From positions 1 to 12,035 of the forward strand of contig PBQB01000084.1 of assembly GCA_002724895.1 (NCBI GenBank): a stretch of DNA of 12,035 nt. Reading direction: 5' to 3'. This document shows positions 1 to 7,149 of this stretch, one piece after another. Both the position numbers and the translations under genes were made by a program. Every line of letters starts with the position of its first letter. The first letter of the stretch is position 1. The notes under the pieces are model-generated. The model was not told the DNA's origin. It saw nothing but the letters and a program-made list of their open reading frames with translations, and did no database searches. This stretch comes from Flavobacteriales bacterium. GTDB taxonomy: Bacteria > Bacteroidota > Bacteroidia > Flavobacteriales > BACL11.

Positions 1-1
1 A

Positions 2-982
2 CAAGAAATTATTTTTGGAAGCTTAGAAGATTTTGAAGTTATAGGTGCAAATAAAAATAAAGGAGCCTTTATGTCTCCTATACTTTTTTTAAATAATGAC
101 CCTTTTAATAAAACAGACTGTCATGAAATTGAAGCTTTCGGACCTGTATCCACTATACTACCATATAAAAATATAAGTGAAGCTATAGAACTTGCTAGAA
201 TGGGTAAAGGATCTTTAGTTTGTTCTATTATCACTAATGACATGAAAATTGCGGAGCAATTTGTATTAGGTGTTGCTTCTATGCATGGAAGAATATTAGT
301 TCTAAATGAAGCATGTGCTAAAGAAAGTACAGGACATGGTTCTCCTATGCCATTACTTACACATGGTGGTCCTGGTCGTGCAGGTGGTGGTGAAGAAATG
401 GGTGGCATTAGAGGAATAAAGCACTATCTACAAAGGACTGCTATCCAAGGTCATCCTACAACAATCACAGCTCTCACAAAACAATATCAAGTGGGAGGAA
501 AACAAAATACTGGTGGACCTCATGTGTTTAGAAAACATTTTGAAGAAATAAGAATTGGGGATACAGTAATCACAGAAAAACACATGATAACTCTAGATAA
601 TATTGAAGATTTTGCTGAACTTAGTGGAGATAAATTTTATGCTCATATGGATGAAAATTCTTTAGAAGGCACTATCTTTACAGAAAGAGTTGCACATGGA
701 TACTACATAATGTCGAGAGCAGCAGGTTTGTTTGTTGACCCTCCAAAAGGGCCAGTTCTTTTGAATTATGGAATAGATGAATGTAGATTCACAAAACCTG
801 TATATCCAGGGATGACAATCGGAGTTCGTTTTACTGCAAAAGAAAAAATTGAACAAGAAAAAAAAGATGAAAATGATATTGCTAAAGGAATTGTCAAATT
901 CCTTGTTGATGTCTATGATGATGAAGGAGAAACAGTAATGCTAGCTACAATTCTTACAATGGTGAAAAAATTAAAACAATAA
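2..982 (+). CDS. paaZ: PaaZ-type bifunctional aldehyde dehydrogenase / MaoC-like enoyl-CoA hydratase, C-terminal part
   Basis: The reading frame is open from base 2 and has no start in the window, so this is the last 326 residues of a protein that in E. coli PaaZ is about 680 long. Fragment residues 1 to about 175 are the end of an aldehyde dehydrogenase domain, with the EAFGPV block at 44-49; its catalytic Cys and Glu would lie upstream of the window. Residues from about 180 form a MaoC/hotdog hydratase domain opening with FEEIRIGD and carrying SGDKFYAHMD at 208-217, where Asp210 and His215 match the catalytic pair of R-specific hydratases. PaaZ opens the oxepin-CoA ring in phenylacetate degradation and oxidises the resulting semialdehyde. 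That domain order and the hydratase sequence support the family firmly. The substrate is inferred, because no other paa gene is visible. The protein should be cytosolic. Confidence 0.88.
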   Translation, partial: QEIIFGSLEDFEVIGANKNKGAFMSPILFLNNDPFNKTDCHEIEAFGPVSTILPYKNISEAIELARMGKGSLVCSIITNDMKIAEQFVLGVASMHGRILVLNEACAKESTGHGSPMPLLTHGGPGRAGGGEEMGGIRGIKHYLQRTAIQGHPTTITALTKQYQVGGKQNTGGPHVFRKHFEEIRIGDTVITEKHMITLDNIEDFAELSGDKFYAHMDENSLEGTIFTERVAHGYYIMSRAAGLFVDPPKGPVLLNYGIDECRFTKPVYPGMTIGVRFTAKEKIEQEKKDENDIAKGIVKFLVDVYDDEGETVMLATILTMVKKLKQ

Positions 983-1010
983 TTAAAAAATAAAACATAT
1001 TAATTTTACT

Positions 1011-1021
1011 AAAACAAAAAA
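1011..1021 (+). promoter_or_regulatory. A-rich translation leader before the tryptophan dioxygenase gene
   Basis: Ten A residues and one C directly precede the ATG, and there is no GGAGG-like sequence. Bacteroidota commonly initiate translation with an A-rich leader instead of a Shine-Dalgarno pairing, so this is the likely initiation context for the first gene of the block. No convincing promoter was found in the 39-base gap, so transcription may continue from the upstream gene. Confidence 0.35.
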
Positions 1022-2107
1022 ATGTCAAAAAATGCATCTCTTCATTATATAAACTATCTTCAATTAGATAAAATTTTAAATGCACAGTCACCAGAAAGCT
1101 CTTCAAAAGGAAATGAAGCTCATGAAGAAATGCTATTTATTATTATTCATCAAGCATATGAATTATGGTTTAAACAAATTATACATGAACTAAATTCTAT
1201 TATGCAATATTTCAAGCAAGAAAAAATCGATGAAGAAAATATTGGTCTGATTGTTGGAAGAGTAGAAAGGTCTAATAAAATAATGGGTGTTCTTGTTAAT
1301 CAAATTGAAATATTAGAAACAATGACTTCACTAGACTTCTTAGATTTTCGTCATTACCTCTCTCCTGCATCAGGATTTCAATCACACCAATTTAGAAAAA
1401 TTGAATTGATGCTTGGTTTAAAAATTGAAAAAAGACATCAATTTGGAGGATGTCCTTATCATGCCCAATTTAAAGGGGAAGAAAAAAATGAAATTCTTAA
1501 TCTAGAAAATACGGACTCATTGTTTAATTTAGTAGAAAAATGGCTTGAAAGAATACCTTTTCTTAACATGAAAGATTTTGACTTTACTAAAAAATATGAA
1601 AAAGTAATAAGTAACATGTTAGATCAAGAAGTTTCAATTATTAATTCATCTAATCTCAGTCAGGAAAACAAAAATCTACGAATTCATATGTTAGAAGAAA
1701 ATAAAAAATATTTTCAACGTGTTCTAGATGAAAAGGAACATAACAAAGCTATTGAAAAAGGAGAAACCGAACTCTCATATAAAGCAACTATGTCTGCTCT
1801 ACTAATTAATTTGTATAGAGATGAACCTATTTTACATTTACCATATCAGTTATTAAGAAATTTAGTTGATTTAGATCATAAAATTAATTCATGGAGATTT
1901 AGGCATGTACAAATGGTAGAAAAAATGTTAGGTCAAAAAATTGGTACAGGAGGAAGTTCAGGACAAGGATATTTAAAAGAAACTGTAGATAAGCATAAGG
2001 TTTTTACTGATTTAGCTAATATTGCTACACTTATGATTTCTCGTTCTTATTTACCGAAATTACCAAAAAAAGTAAAAGAAAAACTAGGTTTTAATTATAA
2101 GAGATAA
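1022..2107 (+). CDS. kynA: Tryptophan 2,3-dioxygenase
   Basis: This haem enzyme inserts O2 into the indole ring of L-tryptophan and gives N-formylkynurenine, the first step of the kynurenine pathway. Visible family blocks are HEEMLFIIIHQAYELWFKQ at 34-52, with His43 as the active-site histidine of the FIIxHQ motif; LDFRHYLSPASGFQSHQFR at 107-125; and WRFRH at 291-295, with His295 as the proximal haem ligand. GTGGSSG at 308-314 follows, where the Thr contacts the substrate amino group in characterised enzymes. At 361 residues it is longer than the compact bacterial forms of about 290-300. The extra length is in the middle (about 140-250) and includes a VEKWLERIPF stretch also seen in animal-type enzymes. 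It is the first gene of a nine-gene same-strand block and is followed after 6 bases by the SDR gene. Cytosolic. The identification is very secure. Confidence 0.97.
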   Translation: MSKNASLHYINYLQLDKILNAQSPESSSKGNEAHEEMLFIIIHQAYELWFKQIIHELNSIMQYFKQEKIDEENIGLIVGRVERSNKIMGVLVNQIEILETMTSLDFLDFRHYLSPASGFQSHQFRKIELMLGLKIEKRHQFGGCPYHAQFKGEEKNEILNLENTDSLFNLVEKWLERIPFLNMKDFDFTKKYEKVISNMLDQEVSIINSSNLSQENKNLRIHMLEENKKYFQRVLDEKEHNKAIEKGETELSYKATMSALLINLYRDEPILHLPYQLLRNLVDLDHKINSWRFRHVQMVEKMLGQKIGTGGSSGQGYLKETVDKHKVFTDLANIATLMISRSYLPKLPKKVKEKLGFNYKR

Positions 2108-2113
2108 AAGCAA

Positions 2114-2893
2114 ATGGATATTAATTTAAAAAATAAAAATGCAATTGTTTGTGGAAGTACACAAGGAATAGGTGAAGCTTCTGCAATTGAATTAGCAAAT
2201 CTAGGTGCAAATATTACATTAATTGCACGTAATGAATCTAAATTATTAAATGTTTTAAATGATCTCGATAAAAGTAAAGGACAAACACATAGTTTTATTG
2301 CAATTGATTTTAGAGATTCTGACAAACTAAAAGAAGAAGTGAAATTATTAAGTGCTAATTATCATATATTAATTAATAATACTGGTGGTCCTGCAGCAGG
2401 ACCTATTACAGATGCCAATACTACATCATTTGAAGAAGCATTTAGAATGCATTTAATAAATAATCAAATATTAGTACAAAAAGTAGTTAATGGAATGAAA
2501 AAAGAAAAATATGGGAGGATTGTAAATATTATTTCTACTTCTGTAAAAGCTCCTATATTAGGTTTAGGAGTTTCAAATACCATTCGTGCTGCTGTTGCAA
2601 ATTGGGCAAAAACACTATCTTCAGAATTAGGTGGTTATGGAATTACAGTTAATAATATTTTACCTGGATTTACAAATACTAATCGATTAAAATCATTAAT
2701 TACTAAAAAAGCAGAAATTCAAGGTAAAACAGAAGATGAAATTTCTTCTTTAATGAAACAACAAGTACCAGCTGGAAGATTTGGAGAAGCAAAAGAAATT
2801 GCAAATGCCGTAGCTTTTCTTTGTAGTCCTGCAGCTTCATACATAAACGGAATTAATATGCCAGTAGATGGAGGAAGAACAAAAAGCTTATAA
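2114..2893 (+). CDS. SDR-family oxidoreductase-like protein lacking the usual catalytic Tyr and Lys
   Basis: This is a 259-residue Rossmann-fold short-chain dehydrogenase/reductase family protein. The nucleotide-binding motif is intact (Gly14, Gly18 and Gly20 in GSTQGIG), the NNAG block reads NNTG at 88-91, and the C-terminal PVDGG is present. A gap-free alignment to the classical S-x12-Y-x3-K active site keeps Ser141, but the Tyr position is Ser154 and the Lys position is Arg158 (segment GVSNTIRAAVANWAKTL). The protein may therefore bind NAD(P) without classical hydride-transfer chemistry, or use other residues. It starts 6 bases after the tryptophan dioxygenase gene, and its TAA touches the ATG of the next gene, so it is very likely translated with the pathway enzymes. 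Its step is unknown. A role in handling the product of 2-aminomuconate deamination is an inference from position only. Confidence 0.85.
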   Translation: MDINLKNKNAIVCGSTQGIGEASAIELANLGANITLIARNESKLLNVLNDLDKSKGQTHSFIAIDFRDSDKLKEEVKLLSANYHILINNTGGPAAGPITDANTTSFEEAFRMHLINNQILVQKVVNGMKKEKYGRIVNIISTSVKAPILGLGVSNTIRAAVANWAKTLSSELGGYGITVNNILPGFTNTNRLKSLITKKAEIQGKTEDEISSLMKQQVPAGRFGEAKEIANAVAFLCSPAASYINGINMPVDGGRTKSL

Positions 2894-4336
2894 ATGGAAA
2901 AAATATTCAATTATATTAATGGTGAACTTGTTGCCCCTGAAAATGGACAATATTTAGATAATATAAATCCTTCTACAGGAAAAGTGTATTCACTAATTCC
3001 TGATTCTGACAAGCGTGATATAAATAATGCTGTAAAATCAGCCAAAAAAGCGTTTCCAATGTGGAGTTCAACTAGCAAACAAGAACGATCAAAGATTCTT
3101 ATGAAACTTGCTGACAACATAGAAAAACATTTTGATAAACTAGTAATAGCTGAAAGTAAAGATAATGGAAAACCAGAGAGTTTAGCCTCTAAAGTAGATA
3201 TTCCAAGAGCTCCTGCAAATATTCGTTTTTTTGCTGGAGCTATTTTGCACGATAGTTCAAATTTACATGAAATGGATGGAGTTGCTATAAATTATACATT
3301 ACGTCAACCAATTGGTGTAGCTGCATGTATTTCACCTTGGAATCTACCACTTTACCTGTTAACTTGGAAAATTGCTCCTGCACTTGCTTCAGGCAATACA
3401 GTTGTAGCAAAACCTTCTGAGATTACTCCAATGACAGCTTATCTTTTTAGCAAAATATGTATAGAATCAGGTTTGCCAAAAGGAGTTTTAAATATTGTTC
3501 ACGGTTTAGGAAGTAAAGTTGGAGATCCTCTTACTACACATAAAGATACTCCTATAGTTTCGTTCACCGGAGGAACGGTGACAGGAAAACATATTGCTAC
3601 TGTTACCGCTCCTATGTTTAAAAAACTTTCTCTAGAGCTAGGAGGGAAAAATCCTAATATAATTTTTGCAGATGCTGATTTTGATAAAGCTGTAAGTATT
3701 GCTTCAAGAGCAGCATTTACTAATCAAGGACAAATTTGTTTATGTGGATCACGTATTTTTATTGAGGAAAAAATCTATAATAAATTTAGAGATGCATTAA
3801 TAGCTAAAGCTTCAAAACTTATAGTAGGAGATCCTAAAGACCCTAAAACTAATTTAGGCGCAGTGGTCTCAAAAGACCACATGAATAAAATATTATCAAA
3901 AATTGATGAAGCTAAAAAAATGGGAGGTAAAATTTTACTTGGTGGAGAAAGAAACTTATTGGAAGGAGAACTTAAAGAAGGATATTATATAAAACCAACA
4001 ATAATTGAAGGTCTCGATTATAATTGCTCAATTAATCAGGAAGAAATATTTGGACCAGTAGTATCAATAATTCCATTTAAAACCGAAGAAGAAGTAATCA
4101 ATATGGCTAACTCAACTAAGTATGGCTTATCTGCTAGTATCTTTACAGAAAATGTTAGCAAAGCTCACAGAGTGGCAGCAAAAATAGATTCAGGAGTTAT
4201 ATGGATTAATACATGGCTACTTAGAGATTTAAGAATCCCATTTGGAGGAATGAAAAGTTCCGGATTAGGAAGAGAAGGAGGATTTAAATCACTAGATTTT
4301 TTTACTGAACCTAAAAACATATGTGTTAAAATATGA
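2894..4336 (+). CDS. nbaE: 2-aminomuconate 6-semialdehyde dehydrogenase
   Basis: This NAD-dependent aldehyde dehydrogenase superfamily enzyme has the typical length of 480 residues. The oxyanion Asn150 lies in SPWNLPL, the cofactor Lys173 in VAKPSE, the nucleotide-binding SFTGGTVTG at 223-231, the general base Glu248 in LELGGK, and the nucleophile Cys282 in NQGQICLCGSR. EEIFGPVV is at 383-390. The segment NTWLLRDLRIPFGG at 439-452 is typical of the aminomuconate/hydroxymuconate semialdehyde group, where an Arg here holds the substrate carboxylate; Arg444 is the likely equivalent. The enzyme oxidises the unstable 2-aminomuconate 6-semialdehyde before it cyclises to picolinate. Its neighbours supply the substrate (ACMS decarboxylase) and use the product (RidA deaminase). 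The ATG abuts the preceding stop, and the TGA overlaps the next ATG as ATGA. Sequence alone leaves 2-hydroxymuconate semialdehyde as an alternative substrate, but the neighbourhood decides for the amino form. Confidence 0.93.
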   Translation: MEKIFNYINGELVAPENGQYLDNINPSTGKVYSLIPDSDKRDINNAVKSAKKAFPMWSSTSKQERSKILMKLADNIEKHFDKLVIAESKDNGKPESLASKVDIPRAPANIRFFAGAILHDSSNLHEMDGVAINYTLRQPIGVAACISPWNLPLYLLTWKIAPALASGNTVVAKPSEITPMTAYLFSKICIESGLPKGVLNIVHGLGSKVGDPLTTHKDTPIVSFTGGTVTGKHIATVTAPMFKKLSLELGGKNPNIIFADADFDKAVSIASRAAFTNQGQICLCGSRIFIEEKIYNKFRDALIAKASKLIVGDPKDPKTNLGAVVSKDHMNKILSKIDEAKKMGGKILLGGERNLLEGELKEGYYIKPTIIEGLDYNCSINQEEIFGPVVSIIPFKTEEEVINMANSTKYGLSASIFTENVSKAHRVAAKIDSGVIWINTWLLRDLRIPFGGMKSSGLGREGGFKSLDFFTEPKNICVKI

Positions 4337-4752
4337 AAAACGGAGAAAAATTTAATTCTAAAAGAGCACCACAAGCTGTTGGATTATACCCTCACGCAAG
4401 AAAAGTGGGTAATTTATTATTTTTATCAGGAGTAGGACCAAGAAAAGCGAATCAAGAAAAAATTCCTGGAGTTAATCTAGACAATAATGGTAATATCATA
4501 AGCTATGATATTGAAATTCAATGTCACTCTGTTTTTGAAAATATTCGTTTTATTTTAGAGGATGCTGGCTCATCATGGGAAAATATTATTGATGTTCAAG
4601 TATTTCTTACTAACATGAAAGATGATTTTAAAACATATAACAAAGTATATGCAGAGTATTTTAAGAAAAATCAACCATGTAGAACAACCATAGAAATAAA
4701 GAGTTTACCAACTCCAATAGCGATAGAATTAAAAGTAATAGCAACTATATAA
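4333..4752 (+). CDS. nbaF: RidA/YjgF-family 2-aminomuconate deaminase
   Basis: This small 139-residue RidA-superfamily protein would form a trimer with active sites at the subunit interfaces. It has the family ending PCRTTIEIKSLPTP (115-128), with Arg117 as the carboxylate-binding residue of RidA proteins, and a Glu at 132 in IELKVIA. The N-terminal run RAPQAVGLYPHARKVGNLLF (11-30), followed by LSGVGPR, resembles 2-aminomuconate deaminases of nitrobenzoate and tryptophan degraders more than housekeeping RidA. The expected reaction is hydrolytic loss of ammonia from 2-aminomuconate, giving 4-oxalocrotonate (2-oxo-3-hexenedioate). Its start lies inside the end of the semialdehyde dehydrogenase gene (ATGA overlap), which couples the enzyme that makes the substrate with the one that uses it. 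General enamine/imine deaminase activity remains possible but is less likely in this context. Confidence 0.88.
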   Translation: MKNGEKFNSKRAPQAVGLYPHARKVGNLLFLSGVGPRKANQEKIPGVNLDNNGNIISYDIEIQCHSVFENIRFILEDAGSSWENIIDVQVFLTNMKDDFKTYNKVYAEYFKKNQPCRTTIEIKSLPTPIAIELKVIATI

Positions 4753-4764
4753 AAAAATAAAATT

Positions 4765-5292
4765 ATGGAAATCAAAAAACCTTTCAACCTTCAAAAATGG
4801 ATTAATGAAAATCGACATTTATTAAAACCTCCTGTAGGAAACAAAAATCTATATGTTGAATCTGGAGATTATATAGTAATGATTGTAGCTGGCCCTAATT
4901 CAAGAAAAGATTATCATTATAACGAAACAGAGGAACTTTTTTATCAAATAGAAGGAGATATTATTGTAAAAACTCAGCAAAAAGGAAAATTAGTTGAGTA
5001 TAAAATAAAAGAAGGGGAAATGTTTTTATTACCAGAAAAAATACCTCATTCTCCAGTTAGATCTGAAGGTTCAATTGGTTTAGTAATTGAGAGAAAAAGG
5101 ACTAAAGAACATAAAGATGGATTAATGTGGTTCTCAGATACAGCAAATGAATTATTATATGAAGAGTATTTTCATTTAACTAACATTGAAAAAGACTTTT
5201 TACCTGTATTTAAGCGTTTTTACTCTGATGAAAAATTAAGAACATGTCCAAAAACTGGAGAGGTTATGGATGTAGATGAAAGATATATCTAA
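4765..5292 (+). CDS. nbaC: 3-hydroxyanthranilate 3,4-dioxygenase
   Basis: This is a single-cupin, non-haem Fe(II) ring-cleavage enzyme of 175 residues that turns 3-hydroxyanthranilate into 2-amino-3-carboxymuconate 6-semialdehyde (ACMS). The iron ligands are His51 and Glu57 in HYNETEE and His95 in IPHSPVR. Arg47 and Arg99, which bind the substrate carboxylate and O2 region in the Cupriavidus enzyme, are also present at the same numbers. The C-terminal region, which in many bacterial and fungal members holds a rubredoxin-like iron with two CxxC pairs, keeps only Cys161. The other three positions read Ser124, Ala127 and Thr164, so that accessory site is lost while the catalytic site is complete. 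The gene lies 12 bases after the deaminase gene and 15 bases before the gene for the enzyme that consumes its unstable product. Confidence 0.95.
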   Translation: MEIKKPFNLQKWINENRHLLKPPVGNKNLYVESGDYIVMIVAGPNSRKDYHYNETEELFYQIEGDIIVKTQQKGKLVEYKIKEGEMFLLPEKIPHSPVRSEGSIGLVIERKRTKEHKDGLMWFSDTANELLYEEYFHLTNIEKDFLPVFKRFYSDEKLRTCPKTGEVMDVDERYI

Positions 5293-5307
5293 CATTTAAT
5301 TTGATTT

Positions 5308-6348
5308 ATGAGAATTAATGCACACGGACATATTTTACCAGAGCCTTCAGAAATTCCAAATTTCATGAAAGAAAAAAAACTATTTTGGATTGATGAAGAT
5401 AAAAAATTCATGAGACAACAAAATTGGTCTAGACCAATTAATGGAAAAGGGTTCTTTCTTGAAGATAAAATAAATTGGATGCATCAAAATAATATAGATC
5501 ACGCAGTTATGCTATGTCTTTCACAACTATATTGTAATGGGTGGAAGAAAAAAGATTGTTCTGATGCAATTCGATTTCAAAATGATTTTAATGCGTCAGT
5601 ACAAGAAAGATATCCTCATAAATTTACATGTGGATTTGTTGTTCAACCATTATATATTGATCTTGCTCTCAAAGAAATTGATAAATGTGTAAATATGCTA
5701 GGTTTGAAAGTAATGTGTTTACCAAGTCATTTTATGAATAAAAAGGGTGAATGGTTATCTATTGCTGATAAAGAGGTTGACCCAATTTTTGAATTAGCCA
5801 ATAAATACGAATTAGCATTACAAATCCACCCTTATGATGGAGAAAAAATGGTTGCTTTAAAAAATCAATATTGGAGATTTCATTTAGTATGGATGATGGC
5901 ACAATGTGCTGATACATTGCACCTATTTACACTTAGAAATTTGCCAAATAAATTCCCTAAATTAAGAACAAGCTTTGCTCATGGAGGGATGTTAGGTATC
6001 GCTAACTATGGAAGAAGAATTCAAGGATTTGATGGTCGACCAGATATTTTTAAAAAATTAGAAGATCCTAGAAAAACACTAGGGCATAAAAACTTATATT
6101 TTGATACATTAGTACATGACTCATATACTTTAGAATTATTAAAAAAGAGAGTTGGAGCAAGCCAAATTGTTATGGGATTAGATGATCCTTATCCTTTGGG
6201 AGAAATGGAAGGTGTAGGCACATCTTATCCTGGTAGGGTTTTAGATTATGCTATAGAAACAGGAACTATTTCCAAGCAAGAAGGAAAAGACATATGGTGT
6301 AAAAATGTTTTAAATTGGTTAGGAAAAGAAAAAGAAGACCTTATTTAA
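5308..6348 (+). CDS. nbaD: 2-amino-3-carboxymuconate 6-semialdehyde decarboxylase (ACMSD)
   Basis: This amidohydrolase-superfamily, zinc-dependent decarboxylase has 346 residues. The metal ligands are visible as His6 and His8 (NAHGH), His174 (QIHPYD) and Asp292 (GLDDPYPLGE). His225 in FAHGG is the catalytic histidine that activates the zinc-bound water. Arg42 in NWSRPI and Arg236 in NYGRR match two substrate-binding arginines of the Pseudomonas enzyme (51 and 239), the latter reaching across the dimer interface. The enzyme removes CO2 from ACMS to give 2-aminomuconate 6-semialdehyde and so competes with spontaneous closure to quinolinate, steering flux away from NAD synthesis and into catabolism. 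It directly follows the dioxygenase gene that makes ACMS. The usual DMHSH start motif is NAHGH here, a mild deviation that leaves the ligands in place. Its TAA touches the ATG of the next gene. Confidence 0.95.
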   Translation: MRINAHGHILPEPSEIPNFMKEKKLFWIDEDKKFMRQQNWSRPINGKGFFLEDKINWMHQNNIDHAVMLCLSQLYCNGWKKKDCSDAIRFQNDFNASVQERYPHKFTCGFVVQPLYIDLALKEIDKCVNMLGLKVMCLPSHFMNKKGEWLSIADKEVDPIFELANKYELALQIHPYDGEKMVALKNQYWRFHLVWMMAQCADTLHLFTLRNLPNKFPKLRTSFAHGGMLGIANYGRRIQGFDGRPDIFKKLEDPRKTLGHKNLYFDTLVHDSYTLELLKKRVGASQIVMGLDDPYPLGEMEGVGTSYPGRVLDYAIETGTISKQEGKDIWCKNVLNWLGKEKEDLI

Positions 6349-7149
6349 ATGAAAATATTTTTCCCAATAGAAGATAAAAAATTTCAAGTAGACTTTTCTA
6401 AAGGAATAGACATTTCTATTCCTTTAATTTTTAATGGTCCTCAGCCAAATACCTATGAAGTAACTTCAGCAACATCTAACGCATATAAAGATAATAATTT
6501 TATAGGGGATACAAGAGAAGGAGGTCCTTGTAACTTTGAAACATATCATTTTACACCTCACTGCAATGGAACTCATACTGAATGTATTGGTCACATAACT
6601 AAAGAAAGAGTATCAATTTTAGAATGTTTAGATGAAGAAATAATACCATCTTATTTAATTTCTATTAGAGCTACAAAATCAAATGAAAAATATAATCCCC
6701 CTATTGAAAATGAAGATTTAGTAATTACAAAAGAACAATTAACAAAAAAACTTGAAGGAAAAGATACTAGTTTTTTAAAGGGACTAATTATTAGGACAAT
6801 TCCAAATTTAGAAAATAAAAAAGAGAGGAACTATATGAAAAAAACTTCACCTTTTTTTACAGTTGAGGCTATGGAATATATAGTTAGTTTAGGTGTAAAA
6901 CATCTATTAGTTGACATACCATCTGTAGATAGATTATTTGATGATGGAATCCTTTCTGCACATAATATATTTTGGGAAACTAATAATAAAAAACTTAATT
7001 TAAGAGCATCAAAAAAAACTATAACTGAAATGATTTTTGTTCCAAATAAAATTATAGATGGAAAATATTTGTTAAATCTTCAATTTGCTCCATTTGTTTC
7101 AGATGCTTCTCCGAGTAGACCTGTATTATACCAAATCAATGAAATATAA
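6349..7149 (+). CDS. Cyclase-family protein, probable kynurenine formamidase (KynB-like)
   Basis: This 266-residue protein has the overall pattern of the metal-dependent cyclase/KynB family: an early DISIPL segment (21-26) in place of the usual DLS, a Gly-Thr-His motif, and a SAHNIF block around His205. It is the only candidate here for hydrolysing N-formylkynurenine to kynurenine, the step missing between the tryptophan dioxygenase and the monooxygenase/kynureninase pair, so the role is inferred mainly from context. The ligand motif HxGTHxDxPxH reads HCNGTHTECIGH at 71-82. In register this puts Cys72 where the first His should be and Glu78 in place of Asp, with His76 and His82 kept; His71 is shifted by one. 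The Glu ligand that follows the later His in characterised KynB appears as Asn217. The ATG abuts the preceding stop, and the end overlaps the kynureninase gene by 11 bases. Confidence 0.75.
   Translation: MKIFFPIEDKKFQVDFSKGIDISIPLIFNGPQPNTYEVTSATSNAYKDNNFIGDTREGGPCNFETYHFTPHCNGTHTECIGHITKERVSILECLDEEIIPSYLISIRATKSNEKYNPPIENEDLVITKEQLTKKLEGKDTSFLKGLIIRTIPNLENKKERNYMKKTSPFFTVEAMEYIVSLGVKHLLVDIPSVDRLFDDGILSAHNIFWETNNKKLNLRASKKTITEMIFVPNKIIDGKYLLNLQFAPFVSDASPSRPVLYQINEI

Noticed and set aside
121..408. Minus-strand open frame of 95 codons inside the PaaZ-type gene
   Set aside because: It lies wholly antisense to a clearly conserved coding region, and its product shows no recognisable motif.
71..982. 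Reading the ATG at 71 as a true start of a short standalone protein
   Set aside because: The frame continues open to the left edge with aldehyde dehydrogenase-like sequence, and the ATG falls inside the domain, so the gene is cut by the window rather than starting here.
1001..1008. TAATTTTA as a Bacteroidota -7 element (TAnnTTTG)
   Set aside because: It has one mismatch, lacks a TTTG-like -33 partner at the right distance, and would leave a leader of only a few bases; in such AT-rich DNA it is expected by chance.
983..1021. Possible terminator between the PaaZ-type and tryptophan dioxygenase genes
   Set aside because: The gap is almost pure A/T with no GC-containing inverted repeat, so no stable hairpin can be supported.
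7085..7138. Upstream in-frame ATG that would lengthen kynureninase by 18 residues
   Set aside because: The added residues do not resemble a kynureninase N-terminus and would deepen the overlap with the formamidase gene to 65 bases; the ATG at 7139 gives the standard 416 residues.
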